Assembly (NCBI RefSeq): GCF_014694455.1
Contig: NZ_JAAUWT010000003.1
Coordinates: forward strand, 124,001-188,000
Direction of reading: 5' to 3'
Source of the DNA: Vibrio sp. S9_S30
GTDB taxonomy: Bacteria; Pseudomonadota; Gammaproteobacteria; Enterobacterales; Vibrionaceae
DNA length: 64,000 nucleotides
A model generated the notes under the pieces. It worked only from the letters and a program-made list of their open reading frames with translations. It did no database searches and was not told where the DNA came from. The translations under genes and the position numbers were made by a program. This document shows, piece by piece, positions 50,438-60,395 of this stretch (its first letter is position 1; each line of letters begins with the position of its first letter).

Positions 50438-53104
50438 CTAGTTATTTAACTCCCGCCAGATATGCCGTAATAGAGCCCCTAACTTCCCTGCTCTGACAGG
50501 CTTAGTAAGAAAATGGGCACCAATGGATTCCGCATCCATTCGAACCTCTGGGCTAGAATCTCCAGAAATCACCACACTCGTAAATTCAGGTCGGTTGCTT
50601 TTATTGTTGAGCTCCGCTATCACATCCAGAGCGGTATACCCATCATCGAGGTGAAAATCGGAGATCAGGATAAAGGGATCGGGATTCGAGTACGCATAGC
50701 ATTCAACGTCTGCATAATGCTGAAATTCATGGACTTTGCACCCCCAACGCTCTAGGAGTTGCCTAGTGGTGTTCATCACCTGAGGGTCGTTCTCCACAAG
50801 TAAAATCGGTAAACCGTCCATTTTTCTCGTTGGGTAACGTTCTTGGTCGGGCTGGGTATTCAGGGCATCTCGTTTGCCCCTTGGTAATGCAATAGAAAAG
50901 CCAGTGCCGCACTCAGAAGAATGGACGTGTATGTCTCCGTCCATCAGTTTCACAAGCTGCATAGTGATGGCGAGCCCTAAACCAAGCCCCGACTTTCCCG
51001 CCGTTTGCGTTTTTTTGCCTTGGTAAAACTCTTTGAAGATTTTCTGTTGCTCATGCAATGGAATGCCGGGTCCGTTATCCCAAACTTGTATGCATATCTG
51101 TTCTTTTCTGTTTCGGACACCGAGAAGGATTTTCCCATGGTCAGAATAGCGCACCGCATTAGACAATAGGTTACGAACGATTCGTTCGACCATGGCAAGA
51201 TCAGCAAAAACAAGCGCGGAAGTCGGCACATAACGCAGCGCCGACTCCGGCTTATCCAAACTGTGCCTATACTCCTGCGCAAGCCGCGTGAGCATACAAT
51301 CCAATGCAAAATGTTCTAATCTTGGCGTGATCGCGCCGGCTTCTAGCCGAGAAAAATCAAGAATGTCCGTAAAGAGCTGATTCATACTTTGATGCGCAAA
51401 GTACACATCTTCCAGCCGTTCATAATACGGGGTATGTCGAGCATCTTCTAAAAGCGGTTCCAATAACAACCCCATCGCATGCAATGGCTGCCTAAGATCG
51501 TGACTGGCTGACGCCAAAAATTGAGATTTTGCTCGGTCGGCAGATTCGGCTTTCTCCATTGCACATATCAGTGCATTTTCCGCCACTTTTCGGTGAGTGA
51601 TGTCCGTGTGCACACCTACGGTTCCACCTTGCTCGGTTCTGCGTTCGATGATGGAAATCCATGTACCGTTGCTTAATTCCAAATCCAAATTTTGAATTCG
51701 GTTATCTCTTAGTGCCAACCTTTTTTCTAGGTAGTTTTCTGGTTGAATAACCTTATTCCGACGCGATAACCACAGCAATAAATCAGAAAAGTCTCGGCCT
51801 TCCATATCCCAAGCGTCAGGAAAGCCATAAAGCTCCCGATATCGCGCATTACATAACACCAACTTGTCTTTTTCATCATATAAAACAAACCCCTCTGTAA
51901 TGCTTTCTATCGCATCCAGCAACTGGTTCTGTGCTCGACTCGCCGCATTTCTGGCTTGTTTTAATTGATGTTCTCTATCTTGAATGGTATCGACAAAAAA
52001 CTTTAGTGTACCCGCCATGTCCGTGATTTCGTCATGGCCTTCCAAGGGTATGCGCACAAGCGTGCCTTTTGCGTGCGCTTCCATGCTGGTTTTCAAGGTT
52101 TGTATCCGGCTGATAACAGAGCGATCAATATACAAAAATATACCAACACCGGCCACCACACAGATAATAGCGGCCAATACCAATTGAATGGTTCTCTGTT
52201 TGGTCTGTTCAACAATATCTTGATTCTGACGCATCACCTTACGTTCAATTTGGTCGATGATCACCGTGGTGACAGACAAAAATCGGCTCACACTTTGCCT
52301 ATGTTGGAAAAACACACCATCCAACTCTGACTGCACTTGAAACTTCGTTTGATTCAGAGCAAATAAACCATTTTGCCCCCTAGCAAGTTCAACAATCTTG
52401 GTCAGCGCTTGTTGATGTTTTAACCTTTCTCCTTCGTCAAAAAGCACCATTTCAGACTCAAGTTTCCGCTCCAACACCCCGAACTCTTTCTGGTATCGCC
52501 GCAGCAAGACTGGATGTTCAACTCCATTCAGTTGATTGAGTAAAATCGTCATGTTTGCAAACGTGAGATACCAATTAGAATGAAGCGCTGCCCCAGATTC
52601 TGCCGCGACTGTGTGGTGTTCTTGCGTAAAATCAGATTGCAACTGATTGATATTAGAAAGGGTACGTCGCCAGTTGTCTTCCCACTCAAGTCGCTTTGAT
52701 ACCAAGCGACTCAGTTCATGAAAGCTATCGGATAACTTGGAGCGATAGCCATTCAAGCGTTCGGCTTGCTGACTGTCTACGGCGTTGTTGGATAACTGTG
52801 CGATAGCATTACCCAGCAAAGCATCTTGATCTCTGACTTGAAACATCACGGACTCATTTGCTTGTTGTGAACGTGCCGTCATCATCGAAGGAGCAAAAGA
52901 CATCAGTGAAGCGTTAAATTGCCTTAGATCAGAAGCGGCGATGATGGCTTTGACACCGTCAACGGCAACATCATTAAAACGCTGTTGGAATCCATTGTAA
53001 GCGTTAATGGCTATCATGCTCACCAGCACCGCCAACAGCACCAGTACCCCAAGTGAAAGGAACATGCGTACCGAAATTCCGTAACTAGAGCGAACAAACT
53101 TCAT
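50438..53104 (-). CDS. Hybrid sensor histidine kinase (HAMP-PAS-HisKA-ATPase-receiver)
   Basis: 888 residues. Membrane segments near 15-33 and 310-328 bound a large helical periplasmic domain, as in TorS-like sensors; then HAMP, PAS (I-E-S-I-T-E-G-F-V-L-Y-D), HisKA with A-S-A-S-H-D-L-R-Q-P-L-H-A-M, an ATPase domain (N-L-L-S-N-A-V-R-Y; G-L-G-L-G-L-A) and a C-terminal receiver (L-I-S-D-F-H-L-D-D-G). No Hpt domain. It is the last gene of the aap-type operon; its possible GTG start (53110) overlaps the stop of the periplasmic binding protein gene (TAGTG), the ATG at 53104 being the alternative used here. The tight link suggests the binding protein presents ligand to this kinase. Confidence 0.92.
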   Translation of the reverse strand: MKFVRSSYGISVRMFLSLGVLVLLAVLVSMIAINAYNGFQQRFNDVAVDGVKAIIAASDLRQFNASLMSFAPSMMTARSQQANESVMFQVRDQDALLGNAIAQLSNNAVDSQQAERLNGYRSKLSDSFHELSRLVSKRLEWEDNWRRTLSNINQLQSDFTQEHHTVAAESGAALHSNWYLTFANMTILLNQLNGVEHPVLLRRYQKEFGVLERKLESEMVLFDEGERLKHQQALTKIVELARGQNGLFALNQTKFQVQSELDGVFFQHRQSVSRFLSVTTVIIDQIERKVMRQNQDIVEQTKQRTIQLVLAAIICVVAGVGIFLYIDRSVISRIQTLKTSMEAHAKGTLVRIPLEGHDEITDMAGTLKFFVDTIQDREHQLKQARNAASRAQNQLLDAIESITEGFVLYDEKDKLVLCNARYRELYGFPDAWDMEGRDFSDLLLWLSRRNKVIQPENYLEKRLALRDNRIQNLDLELSNGTWISIIERRTEQGGTVGVHTDITHRKVAENALICAMEKAESADRAKSQFLASASHDLRQPLHAMGLLLEPLLEDARHTPYYERLEDVYFAHQSMNQLFTDILDFSRLEAGAITPRLEHFALDCMLTRLAQEYRHSLDKPESALRYVPTSALVFADLAMVERIVRNLLSNAVRYSDHGKILLGVRNRKEQICIQVWDNGPGIPLHEQQKIFKEFYQGKKTQTAGKSGLGLGLAITMQLVKLMDGDIHVHSSECGTGFSIALPRGKRDALNTQPDQERYPTRKMDGLPILLVENDPQVMNTTRQLLERWGCKVHEFQHYADVECYAYSNPDPFILISDFHLDDGYTALDVIAELNNKSNRPEFTSVVISGDSSPEVRMDAESIGAHFLTKPVRAGKLGALLRHIWRELNN

Positions 53105-53109
53105 ATTCA

Positions 53110-54144
53110 CTACCGAAAAGGGGCGGGTTGGTGCAAACCACCGTTAGTCCAAAGTTCATTCACCCCTCGCTCTACTCCTTCAATAGATATGTCGCTGAGG
53201 TTCTGGCTATACAATTCTTCATAATTGCCGACGTCTCTAATGATTCTGAAAGCCCATTTGGCATCCAAACCTAAACGGTCTAGCCACGCTTCAGGCGTAT
53301 TCAGTAGCCGTACCGCTTCTGGGCTGAGTTGGGTGTTTACGTCCGTCACATTTTGGCTGTTCAGCCCCAAATATTCGGCAAGAATCGGTACTTGGCTACT
53401 CCAACGAACCACATCGAACCAGTTCGGGTCATCATCTCTCACATAGGGTCCAAGCGGCTCACGCGATATAACATCGCTCAGTAAGTGATAGCCATTAGGA
53501 TCATCAAGCAACCCCGTTAGACCACCGAGCAAATCGGTGGCTTCAGAAGTCATTAACTGGCAACGGTTGCGCAGAAACGCATGCCATCGCCCAGCTTGGC
53601 TTTCGGTTTCAAGGATGTCAAAAGACAAATTGTGCTGCTGGATGTAGTCTTTGATGTTTTCGAGTGATGTGGTTCCTTTGGTCACACACACGGTTGCTTT
53701 GCCTAAGTCCGCCGCCCGATCGATTTCTGCCGCTTTCTTCCCTTTCACATATTTATTGATGAGCAACCTTTGTTCGTCATATAACGTTACCCCAGTAAAG
53801 CTAAGACCTAGGCTAACATCACGCTGAAATGTCCAAGTCGCGGTGCGAATGATCACGTCCACTTCTTTGTTTGCTAACGCCTTAAACCGACCTTGGCTAT
53901 CCAATGGGATGTATTGAACCGCTTCTACATCCTTAAGGACTGCGGTGGCGATGGCTCGACAAAAATCAACGTCAAATCCTTTCCATTTCCCATCTCGGCT
54001 TCGAGTCGCAAAACCAAAATCTTCAATCCCGACACCGCAGCGCAAATACCCCCTTTCTTGAACGGATCTAAGCGTCTCGCCCGCCCACACTCGTTCGGCT
54101 TGAAATAGCACCACAAGCAAAATTCCCACCACAACTTTTTTCAT
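53110..54144 (-). CDS. Second AapJ-like periplasmic amino-acid-binding protein
   Basis: 344 residues from ATG 54144, which has AAAGGA upstream and starts a signal peptide (M-K-K-V-V-V-G-I-L-L-V-V-L-F). The mature protein contains L-R-C-G-V-G-I-E-D-F-G-F, W-K-G-F-D-V-D-F-C-R-A-I-A, T-A-T-W-T-F-Q-R-D and the C-terminal V-G-N-Y-E-E-L-Y, the pattern of AapJ. It differs from the first AapJ (58971-59990) at many positions in the binding cleft, so it may bind another ligand or serve as the sensor input. It overlaps the kinase gene and follows a Na/Pi-type transporter gene by 46 bases. Confidence 0.9.
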   Translation of the reverse strand: MKKVVVGILLVVLFQAERVWAGETLRSVQERGYLRCGVGIEDFGFATRSRDGKWKGFDVDFCRAIATAVLKDVEAVQYIPLDSQGRFKALANKEVDVIIRTATWTFQRDVSLGLSFTGVTLYDEQRLLINKYVKGKKAAEIDRAADLGKATVCVTKGTTSLENIKDYIQQHNLSFDILETESQAGRWHAFLRNRCQLMTSEATDLLGGLTGLLDDPNGYHLLSDVISREPLGPYVRDDDPNWFDVVRWSSQVPILAEYLGLNSQNVTDVNTQLSPEAVRLLNTPEAWLDRLGLDAKWAFRIIRDVGNYEELYSQNLSDISIEGVERGVNELWTNGGLHQPAPFR

Positions 54145-54190
54145 GCACATTCCTTTCTGCAATGATACTTTTTGGTTAGGGTCTGTTGCG

Positions 54191-55825
54191 CTAGACCATT
54201 CCCTCAAGAGGCTTTTTCTCTTCAAAGGATAGCAACATTGGCTTCACAACCGACAAAATTTGAGCATCGATATAACAAAGATCGCGAATCAAATCCATAT
54301 GATAGGCACTGGTCTCTAAGCTCTCGATTTTGCCTGCCTTAATTCGTCTAATGTGCTCACGAACGCCCTCTTCTTCCATTTCATTGATTTGTTTTCGCTC
54401 GTGATAGATTTGCTCTGCCATGGCTTTGTCGTTGGTGATAAAGGTGCTAAGCATGAGCTTTAAGCGGCGGTGAACGTGTTTGTGTATGGATAATAACTCC
54501 TGCTCTCCTCCTGAAGAGAAACGCCTATTCTGATTCGCTTTTGTCGCTAATATGGTGGCCATACTTTCCGTCAGGTCCCCGATGTGTTCCAATTTGGTTG
54601 AGAACACGAGAATGTCGGTAACGCGTTTACTTTCCAATTTGTCTAACTCTGTCCGGCTTACTGCCGATAAAAAACGGCGAATTTTCTCATGCAGTTCATC
54701 AATATTGTTATCAAGCGCCCCGATTCTTTCCGCTGTTTTCAAGTCATTGTTCACGATCGCATCACGAATGAGGAGCAACATTTTGTCGACCACATCGCCC
54801 ATTCTCATGGTTTCTCTTAATGCCGCCGCAAGGGCGGTTTTGGGGTCGCCAATATAATCACAATCTAAATGCCAAGTATCATCAGAAACCGGTTGCTTTG
54901 TTTTAGAGACTAAAATGGCTGACATAAAATCGGCGACGGGGTGGATAAAGCCGATGAAGAATAAGGCAATAGCCACATTGAATATCAAATGAAAATGGAC
55001 CAGCTGACGCGAGTCCGAGCTGTCTATGTAGGCCATCCACTCGGGCAGATATGCCACAAACGGGCTCACCGCTAACACGCCTGAAAGCTTAAACAACCCA
55101 TTCCCAATAGGAACACGCCGAGCGAGAGGGGCGTCATTGAGCGTCGCCATAATGGGGGGCAACGCACTGCCAAGGTTTGCCCCTAAAATCATGGCAAACG
55201 CCAACTCCAGTGGTAACACTTGATTGGAAACCATTGACACAATGAGCAACACCACCGCTAAACTGGAATGGAGCAGCCAAGTCAGTAATGCCGCCAACAG
55301 AATACCCAGCCCCACTTCACTTTCAAATGCCTCAATGAGGTGCACAAGCAAAGACGATTCATTTAAAAATGCTGACAACTCCACAAGAATTTTCAGTGAA
55401 AGCAGCATTAACCCCAAGCCGAACAGGGCATAGCCTGAACTTTGTACCACAAACGCGTTACCATGCTTACGAAGTAAATGCCCCACAATCATCAAAAAAG
55501 GGGAGATCCAGCTGGCATCGAAGGTCAGTACTTGAGCCACCAATGTTGTGCCCACATCCGCCCCCAGCATGACGGCTAATGCGGGTGCGGTGCTAATCAG
55601 CCCACGAGCAGAAAAGGAGGCCACCATGAGCCCTGTTGCGGTGCTGCTTTGCAACAACGTGGTGACCCCTGCCCCTACAAGCAAAGCGGAAAATCGATTC
55701 GCAACACTCATGCCTATGGCGACTTTCAAATCGTGACCAAACGCTTGAGTGATGCCTTTTCGCACCATATTCATCCCCCACAAAAGCAGGACTATCGCCC
55801 CGAAAAGAGATAATAAAGTTTGCAT
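54191..55825 (-). CDS. Na+/Pi cotransporter family protein with PhoU-like domain
   Basis: 544 residues. The N-terminal 300 residues hold the duplicated Na/Pi cotransporter repeats, with the two Q-S-S-T signatures or their variants (T-T-L-L-Q-S-S-T-A-T and L-L-H-S-S-L-A-V). The C-terminal 200 residues are charged and helical, like PhoU. Members move phosphate, or in some cases other anions, with sodium at the inner membrane. Insertion of such a gene between an amino-acid ABC ATPase gene and a binding protein gene is unusual. The gap to the ATPase is 18 bases. Confidence 0.9.
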   Translation of the reverse strand: MQTLLSLFGAIVLLLWGMNMVRKGITQAFGHDLKVAIGMSVANRFSALLVGAGVTTLLQSSTATGLMVASFSARGLISTAPALAVMLGADVGTTLVAQVLTFDASWISPFLMIVGHLLRKHGNAFVVQSSGYALFGLGLMLLSLKILVELSAFLNESSLLVHLIEAFESEVGLGILLAALLTWLLHSSLAVVLLIVSMVSNQVLPLELAFAMILGANLGSALPPIMATLNDAPLARRVPIGNGLFKLSGVLAVSPFVAYLPEWMAYIDSSDSRQLVHFHLIFNVAIALFFIGFIHPVADFMSAILVSKTKQPVSDDTWHLDCDYIGDPKTALAAALRETMRMGDVVDKMLLLIRDAIVNNDLKTAERIGALDNNIDELHEKIRRFLSAVSRTELDKLESKRVTDILVFSTKLEHIGDLTESMATILATKANQNRRFSSGGEQELLSIHKHVHRRLKLMLSTFITNDKAMAEQIYHERKQINEMEEEGVREHIRRIKAGKIESLETSAYHMDLIRDLCYIDAQILSVVKPMLLSFEEKKPLEGMV

Positions 55826-55843
55826 AATGACCTTTACTCGGAA

Positions 55844-56584
55844 TTAGTGAGAGAGTATTTGACTAAGGAACGATCGTGTTCTGTCTACTCTTGGATGATG
55901 AAAGAAATTCTCAGGGTCGTTCTCTTCAACGATTTCCCCGCCATCCATAAAAATCACTCGGTCAGCCACTTCTTTGGCAAATCCCATTTCGTGTGTCACG
56001 CACACCATCGTCATGCCTTCCTCGGCCAACTCAACCATGACGTCTAGCACCTCTTTGATCATCTCTGGATCCAGAGCAGAGGTGGGCTCATCGAACAACA
56101 TCACTTTGGGGTTCATGCACAAAGAACGCGCAATCGCAACACGCTGTTGCTGCCCCCCCGACAACTGACCGGGGTACTTGTGGCTGTGTTCAGCAATATT
56201 GACTCGCTTAAGAAAGTTGAGTGCCATCACCTCCGCTTCCGCTTTTGGCATACTGCGAACAAGCATGGGCGCGAGCGTCAGATTGTCCAAAATAGTCATA
56301 TGAGGGAACAAATTAAAATGCTGGAAAACCATCCCAACATCGCTGCGAACGTTCTCTATATTTTTTAGTGAATGGTTAAGCTCAACACCTTCAACGTGTA
56401 TTTCCCCTTCTTGGTGCTCTTCCAAACGGTTTAAACAACGAATTAATGTCGATTTTCCCGATCCAGATGGCCCGCATAGGACAATCTTCTCCCCTTTTCG
56501 GACTTCAAAATCGATGTTTCTTAATACGTGAAATTGGTCGTACCATTTATTTAACCCTTTCACTTCAATCATGACTTCACTCAT
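55844..56584 (-). CDS. aapP: General amino-acid ABC transporter ATPase AapP
   Basis: 246 residues from ATG 56584 (AAGGAAAG upstream). Walker [11 protein letters not shown]-loop F-Q-H-F-N-L-F-P-H, signature [13 protein letters not shown], Walker [13 protein letters not shown] and switch His in T-H-E-M-G-F-A, the polar amino-acid transporter class. It energises AapQ/AapM. The longer frame to 56668 has no ribosome binding site and overlaps aapM. Confidence 0.95.
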   Translation of the reverse strand: MSEVMIEVKGLNKWYDQFHVLRNIDFEVRKGEKIVLCGPSGSGKSTLIRCLNRLEEHQEGEIHVEGVELNHSLKNIENVRSDVGMVFQHFNLFPHMTILDNLTLAPMLVRSMPKAEAEVMALNFLKRVNIAEHSHKYPGQLSGGQQQRVAIARSLCMNPKVMLFDEPTSALDPEMIKEVLDVMVELAEEGMTMVCVTHEMGFAKEVADRVIFMDGGEIVEENDPENFFHHPRVDRTRSFLSQILSH

Positions 56585-56595
56585 TTTCTTTCCTT

Positions 56596-57726
56596 TTAAT
56601 GATGAGACTTGGCACCCTGTTCTTCTAAATGCTTGCCGTAACGACTCATTGAATAGCAAATTAACCAATACACAAACGCACCAAAGACATAAGACTCCGC
56701 TTCAAAACCAAGCCAGTCCGCATCCTGCGTTGTTGACTTCAGCATGCCCAGCAGATCCAATAATCCAACAATGAGCACCAGAGAGGTGTCTTTAAAAAGC
56801 GCGATACAGCGACCAATGAGCGGGGGCAAAACATGCCGCAATGCTTGTGGAACCACGATGTAAAACATGGTCCATCGATAGTTCAGCCCGAGTGCTTTGG
56901 CGGCGTCAAATTGCCCATTAGGTATCGCCTGGAGCCCACCCCGAATGACTTCGGCAATGTAAGCGGATGAAAACAGAATGATGCCCACCTGAATTCTGAG
57001 TAGGTTATTGATGTCCAACCCTTCCGGTAAAAAGAGAGGCAGCATAACCGACGCCATAAACAGAATGGTGATCAGTGGCACCCCTCGGATGGTTTCTATC
57101 GAGGTGACGCACCAAATTCTGAATAAGGGAACTTGAGAGAAACGACCAAGCGCCAACAAAATACCCAAAGGCACGGAGATGATAATGCCAACGCATGCCA
57201 GCAGAAGGCTAAGCATTAAGCCCCCCCAACGCGATTGGTCTACTTCTGGAAGCCCTAACGATCCCCCGCCAATTAACCAATACGCAACGAATGGTAAAAC
57301 CAACCACAACGACACCATGCGCAACCCTTTCACTTTTTGCGTAATGGTCAGCCCAATAACTCCAAACAATAAAAGCAGGGACAGCGCGGGTCTCCACACC
57401 TCTTCAGATGGGTAAATCCCAACCATTAAAATGCGAAAATTAGCCATAACAAAGGCCCAACACGCTCCCGCGCCTTCCACTCGGCAATCCTGCGCGCTGC
57501 CCTGCCAGACGCTGTCGATGAACGCCCAGCTAATGAAGGGGGGAAGCACCCACATCAAGAAGCTGATGGAGAGTAAGGTCAACAAGCTGTTGTACCACCC
57601 ATCAAATAAGTTTTTGTGAATCCAATACACAACACCAGTCACTTGAATAGGAGGCGTCATGGGTGGCTGAGGGATAAACTCAATTGGTTCACTGTTCAAG
57701 TTCGCTCTTTCTATCACCGTCGTCAT
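56596..57726 (-). CDS. aapM: General amino-acid ABC transporter permease AapM
   Basis: 376 residues from ATG 57726, seven bases after GGAG. Several membrane segments precede the core permease domain, which carries the coupling motif [12 protein letters not shown] and [13 protein letters not shown] long N-terminal part with extra helices is normal for AapM. It pairs with AapQ in the inner membrane. The open frame to 57825 would overlap aapQ. Confidence 0.94.
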   Translation of the reverse strand: MTTVIERANLNSEPIEFIPQPPMTPPIQVTGVVYWIHKNLFDGWYNSLLTLLSISFLMWVLPPFISWAFIDSVWQGSAQDCRVEGAGACWAFVMANFRILMVGIYPSEEVWRPALSLLLLFGVIGLTITQKVKGLRMVSLWLVLPFVAYWLIGGGSLGLPEVDQSRWGGLMLSLLLACVGIIISVPLGILLALGRFSQVPLFRIWCVTSIETIRGVPLITILFMASVMLPLFLPEGLDINNLLRIQVGIILFSSAYIAEVIRGGLQAIPNGQFDAAKALGLNYRWTMFYIVVPQALRHVLPPLIGRCIALFKDTSLVLIVGLLDLLGMLKSTTQDADWLGFEAESYVFGAFVYWLICYSMSRYGKHLEEQGAKSHH

Positions 57727-57737
57727 CGCACACTCCG

Positions 57738-58907
57738 TTAGCGCTCTACCAATTGAACTTTCGCGTTCAATACATTCATCAGCCCAGAAATCACTAGGTT
57801 GATCGCCATATAAACCGCCATCCACATCGCAATGATCTCGATCGCTTGCCCGTTTTGACCAATGATGGTTCCACCGATGGAAACCATGTCAGGATACCCA
57901 ATGGCGACGGCTAATGAACTGTTCTTCACCAAACTGGCGTAGTCGTTCGTTGTTGCTGGTATCGTTACCCTAAGCGCTTGAGGCAAAAGGATACGAGTGG
58001 TGATGTAAGACGACTTAAGCCCGAGCGCTTGAGCCGCTTCTATCTGACCTTTGTCAACCGATTGCAACCCACTGCGCACGTTTTCTCCAATGAAAGCCGC
58101 GGTGTACAGTACAAGCCCAATAAGCAGTGCTAGAAACTCAGGCCGTAGAGACATACCACCTGCGAAATTGAAGCCTTGTTGAACGGGAATATCCCACGCA
58201 ATAGGGTGACCCAACATCAGATACGTTAAAGTCGGCAAAATAACCACAATGCTTAACGCCAGCCGGCCTGTGGGTAATGAATGCCCCGTTCTTTCACTGT
58301 AGTTTTGCCCCCATTTCAGCAAGACCCCAAATAGCACCAAGGACACAATGAAAGAGAAAACCAGAACTAAAAAGCCATCGCCCGCCAGCGGTTTGGGGAG
58401 ATAAAGCCCACGCACGTTTAGACGGATATTTTCTGTAATTTCTATGCTTTCTCGCACATGTGGCAAGCTAGCCAACACTACGGTATACACAAAAATGAGT
58501 ATTAGAAGCAGTGGCACATTCCGCAGAGATTCGACATAAATGGACGCGAGCTTTTCGACAATGTAATTTTTGCTTACCCTACACACCCCAACGAAGACAC
58601 CCAATACCGTGGATAACACAATGGCAATGAACGACACATACACCGTATTCACTACACCATTGATAAATGCCCATCCGTAACTGTCCGTTGGAAAGTAAAC
58701 CAATAGCGAGTCACCAATTGGGAGCCCTGCTTCTTGGTTCAAAAATTCAAACCCTGACTCAATGCCTCTTGCTTGGAGGTTCGATTGAGTATTTTGGAAA
58801 ATTAAAAAGGCAAGCCAGAAAAGGGTTCCGAGCACCAACACCTGAACACTCAGCCTCACAAAATGAGATTCACTGGCTTTGAACCGACTTATTATTGAAA
58901 TAGCCAC
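57738..58907 (-). CDS. aapQ: General amino-acid ABC transporter permease AapQ
   Basis: 389 residues from a GTG at 58905-58907, preceded by GAGGGAAA. Membrane topology as in AapQ, with G-V-F-V-G-V-C-R and the coupling loop A-A-Q-A-L-G-L-K-S-S-Y followed by L-P-Q-A-L-R-V-T-I-P. The open frame starts with TTG at 58958, which lacks a ribosome site. It is 63 bases after aapJ. Confidence 0.93.
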   Translation of the reverse strand: MAISIISRFKASESHFVRLSVQVLVLGTLFWLAFLIFQNTQSNLQARGIESGFEFLNQEAGLPIGDSLLVYFPTDSYGWAFINGVVNTVYVSFIAIVLSTVLGVFVGVCRVSKNYIVEKLASIYVESLRNVPLLLILIFVYTVVLASLPHVRESIEITENIRLNVRGLYLPKPLAGDGFLVLVFSFIVSLVLFGVLLKWGQNYSERTGHSLPTGRLALSIVVILPTLTYLMLGHPIAWDIPVQQGFNFAGGMSLRPEFLALLIGLVLYTAAFIGENVRSGLQSVDKGQIEAAQALGLKSSYITTRILLPQALRVTIPATTNDYASLVKNSSLAVAIGYPDMVSIGGTIIGQNGQAIEIIAMWMAVYMAINLVISGLMNVLNAKVQLVER

Positions 58908-58970
58908 ACATTTTCCCTCAATAAGTAAGTGGCTTGGTTTAACATCAACATCAACCAAACCATATCAGTG

Positions 58971-59990
58971 TTAACGGATCGGGTACGCGTACATCAGACC
59001 GCCCTTAATCCACATGGAATTGATACCTCGATCTAACCCTAGCGGCGTGTTTTTCCCCAAGTTGCGTTCAAAGATTTCTTCGTAGTTTCCAACCGCCAAT
59101 AACGATCGCTTCAGCCATTCTGGGTCCAGACTGAGCGCTTTGCCCATATCCCCAGATACCCCTAACATTCTTTGCACACTCGGATCCTTGGATACTTTGG
59201 CCTGCTCACTCACGTTACTTTGGGTAATGCCTTTTTCTTCCGCTTGCATTAACCCATTGATGACCCACGTGACGAGGTCTTTCCATTGGTTATCACCATG
59301 GCGGACAAGAGGCGCAAGGGGCTCTTTGGAAATGAGGTTGTTCAGAATGATATGTTTAGAAGAGTCTGGTAGCGTTGAACGCCACGACGCCAGCTGGCTT
59401 ACATCGGTTGTGAAGGCATCACACCGGCCAGACTTGTACGCATTGAAGGCTTCTTTTTTACCCTCAAAGACAACCGCTTCCAACTTAAGGCCATTGGCTC
59501 GGGCAAAGTCGGTCAGGTTAAGTTCTGTTGTTGTGCCCGTCGTGACACACACAGATGCTCCATTGAGTTGTAATGCGTGCTTTATGCCAAGCTGCTTATT
59601 CACCATAAAACCTTGGCCATCGTAGTAAACCACTTTGGTAAAATCGACGCCCTCTTTGGTGTCGCGTTTCATTGTCCATGTGGTGGTTCTTGAGGTCATA
59701 TCAACCTGACCAGAAGCCAGTGCGACAATTTTCTGTTTTGACGCCAGCGGAACAAACTTTACTTTTTCTGCGTCACCAAGAACCGCAGCGGCGACGGCAC
59801 GGCAGACATCCACATCCAGCCCTACCCATCGACCGCTGCTATCGGGGTTTGAAAACCCAGGCGTGCCTTCACTGACTCCGCAGGTCAGTTCCCCTTTCTT
59901 CTTAATATCGTCTATGGTTCCAGCGTAAATAAAACCCGAACCGAACAATGCTAAAGTTGCGAATGCGCTCCATACCTTCCTTGTTACCAT
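58971..59990 (-). CDS. aapJ: General amino-acid-binding protein AapJ
   Basis: 339 residues with signal peptide (cleavage near I-Y-A-G). Mature part: G-E-L-T-C-G-V-S-E-G-T-P-G-F-S, W-V-G-L-D-V-D-V-C-R-A-V-A-A-A-V, S-R-T-T-T-W-T-M-K-R-D and the C-terminal L-L-A-V-G-N-Y-E-E-I-F, diagnostic for the AapJ/BztA group that binds Glu, Gln, Asp, Asn and other L-amino acids. ATG preceded by GGAGG. First gene of a seven-gene minus-strand run ending with the hybrid kinase. The upstream region contains two structured elements. Confidence 0.95.
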   Translation of the reverse strand: MVTRKVWSAFATLALFGSGFIYAGTIDDIKKKGELTCGVSEGTPGFSNPDSSGRWVGLDVDVCRAVAAAVLGDAEKVKFVPLASKQKIVALASGQVDMTSRTTTWTMKRDTKEGVDFTKVVYYDGQGFMVNKQLGIKHALQLNGASVCVTTGTTTELNLTDFARANGLKLEAVVFEGKKEAFNAYKSGRCDAFTTDVSQLASWRSTLPDSSKHIILNNLISKEPLAPLVRHGDNQWKDLVTWVINGLMQAEEKGITQSNVSEQAKVSKDPSVQRMLGVSGDMGKALSLDPEWLKRSLLAVGNYEEIFERNLGKNTPLGLDRGINSMWIKGGLMYAYPIR

Positions 59991-60395
59991 AAATCCTCCA
60001 TTTCGTGTTCACGGCATACAGGGGACTGACCCTGTTCACTCAGTGTATGGAGTCTGATGAAGAAGAAATATTAGGCAGAGGTAGAAAAGAAGAGAGGCAT
60101 TGGTTATAGACGCTCTGCTTCTCTATACAAAAGGAATACGACTTTCGATAAAGCCAAGAACAGGAGCGGGGTATTTTTCGGAGTGTCGATAACGTGGCAA
60201 CCAACCTCAAAACAACTGAGAGACACTCACAATCATTCGTTCAAAAAGATATTGAAATGTTGCCAACATTGAGCGTTCAGCGGCTGACGAGCGCCATACC
60301 GCTGAACCATTGCAAAAACGCAGGCAACATTATCCATTCATTTTCGCGAACCCAATATTATGCATAATTCCTATACACAACAGTGGTGCACACAA
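59991..60395 (-). promoter_or_regulatory. aapJ upstream region with nested inverted repeats
   Basis: 405 bases. Near the gene, acaggg-gactga-ccctgt forms a 6-bp hairpin at 60018-60035, bounded by catac and gtatg. Further upstream, aatgttgcc (60256-60264) pairs with ggcaacatt (60323-60331) and inside it gttcagcgg (60275-60283) pairs with ccgctgaac (60299-60307), both perfect 9-bp arms. In addition, aatgttg-c-caacatt is a 15-base palindrome at 60256-60270. These may be an operator, an attenuator or a leader RNA; no known riboswitch is claimed. Confidence 0.55.
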
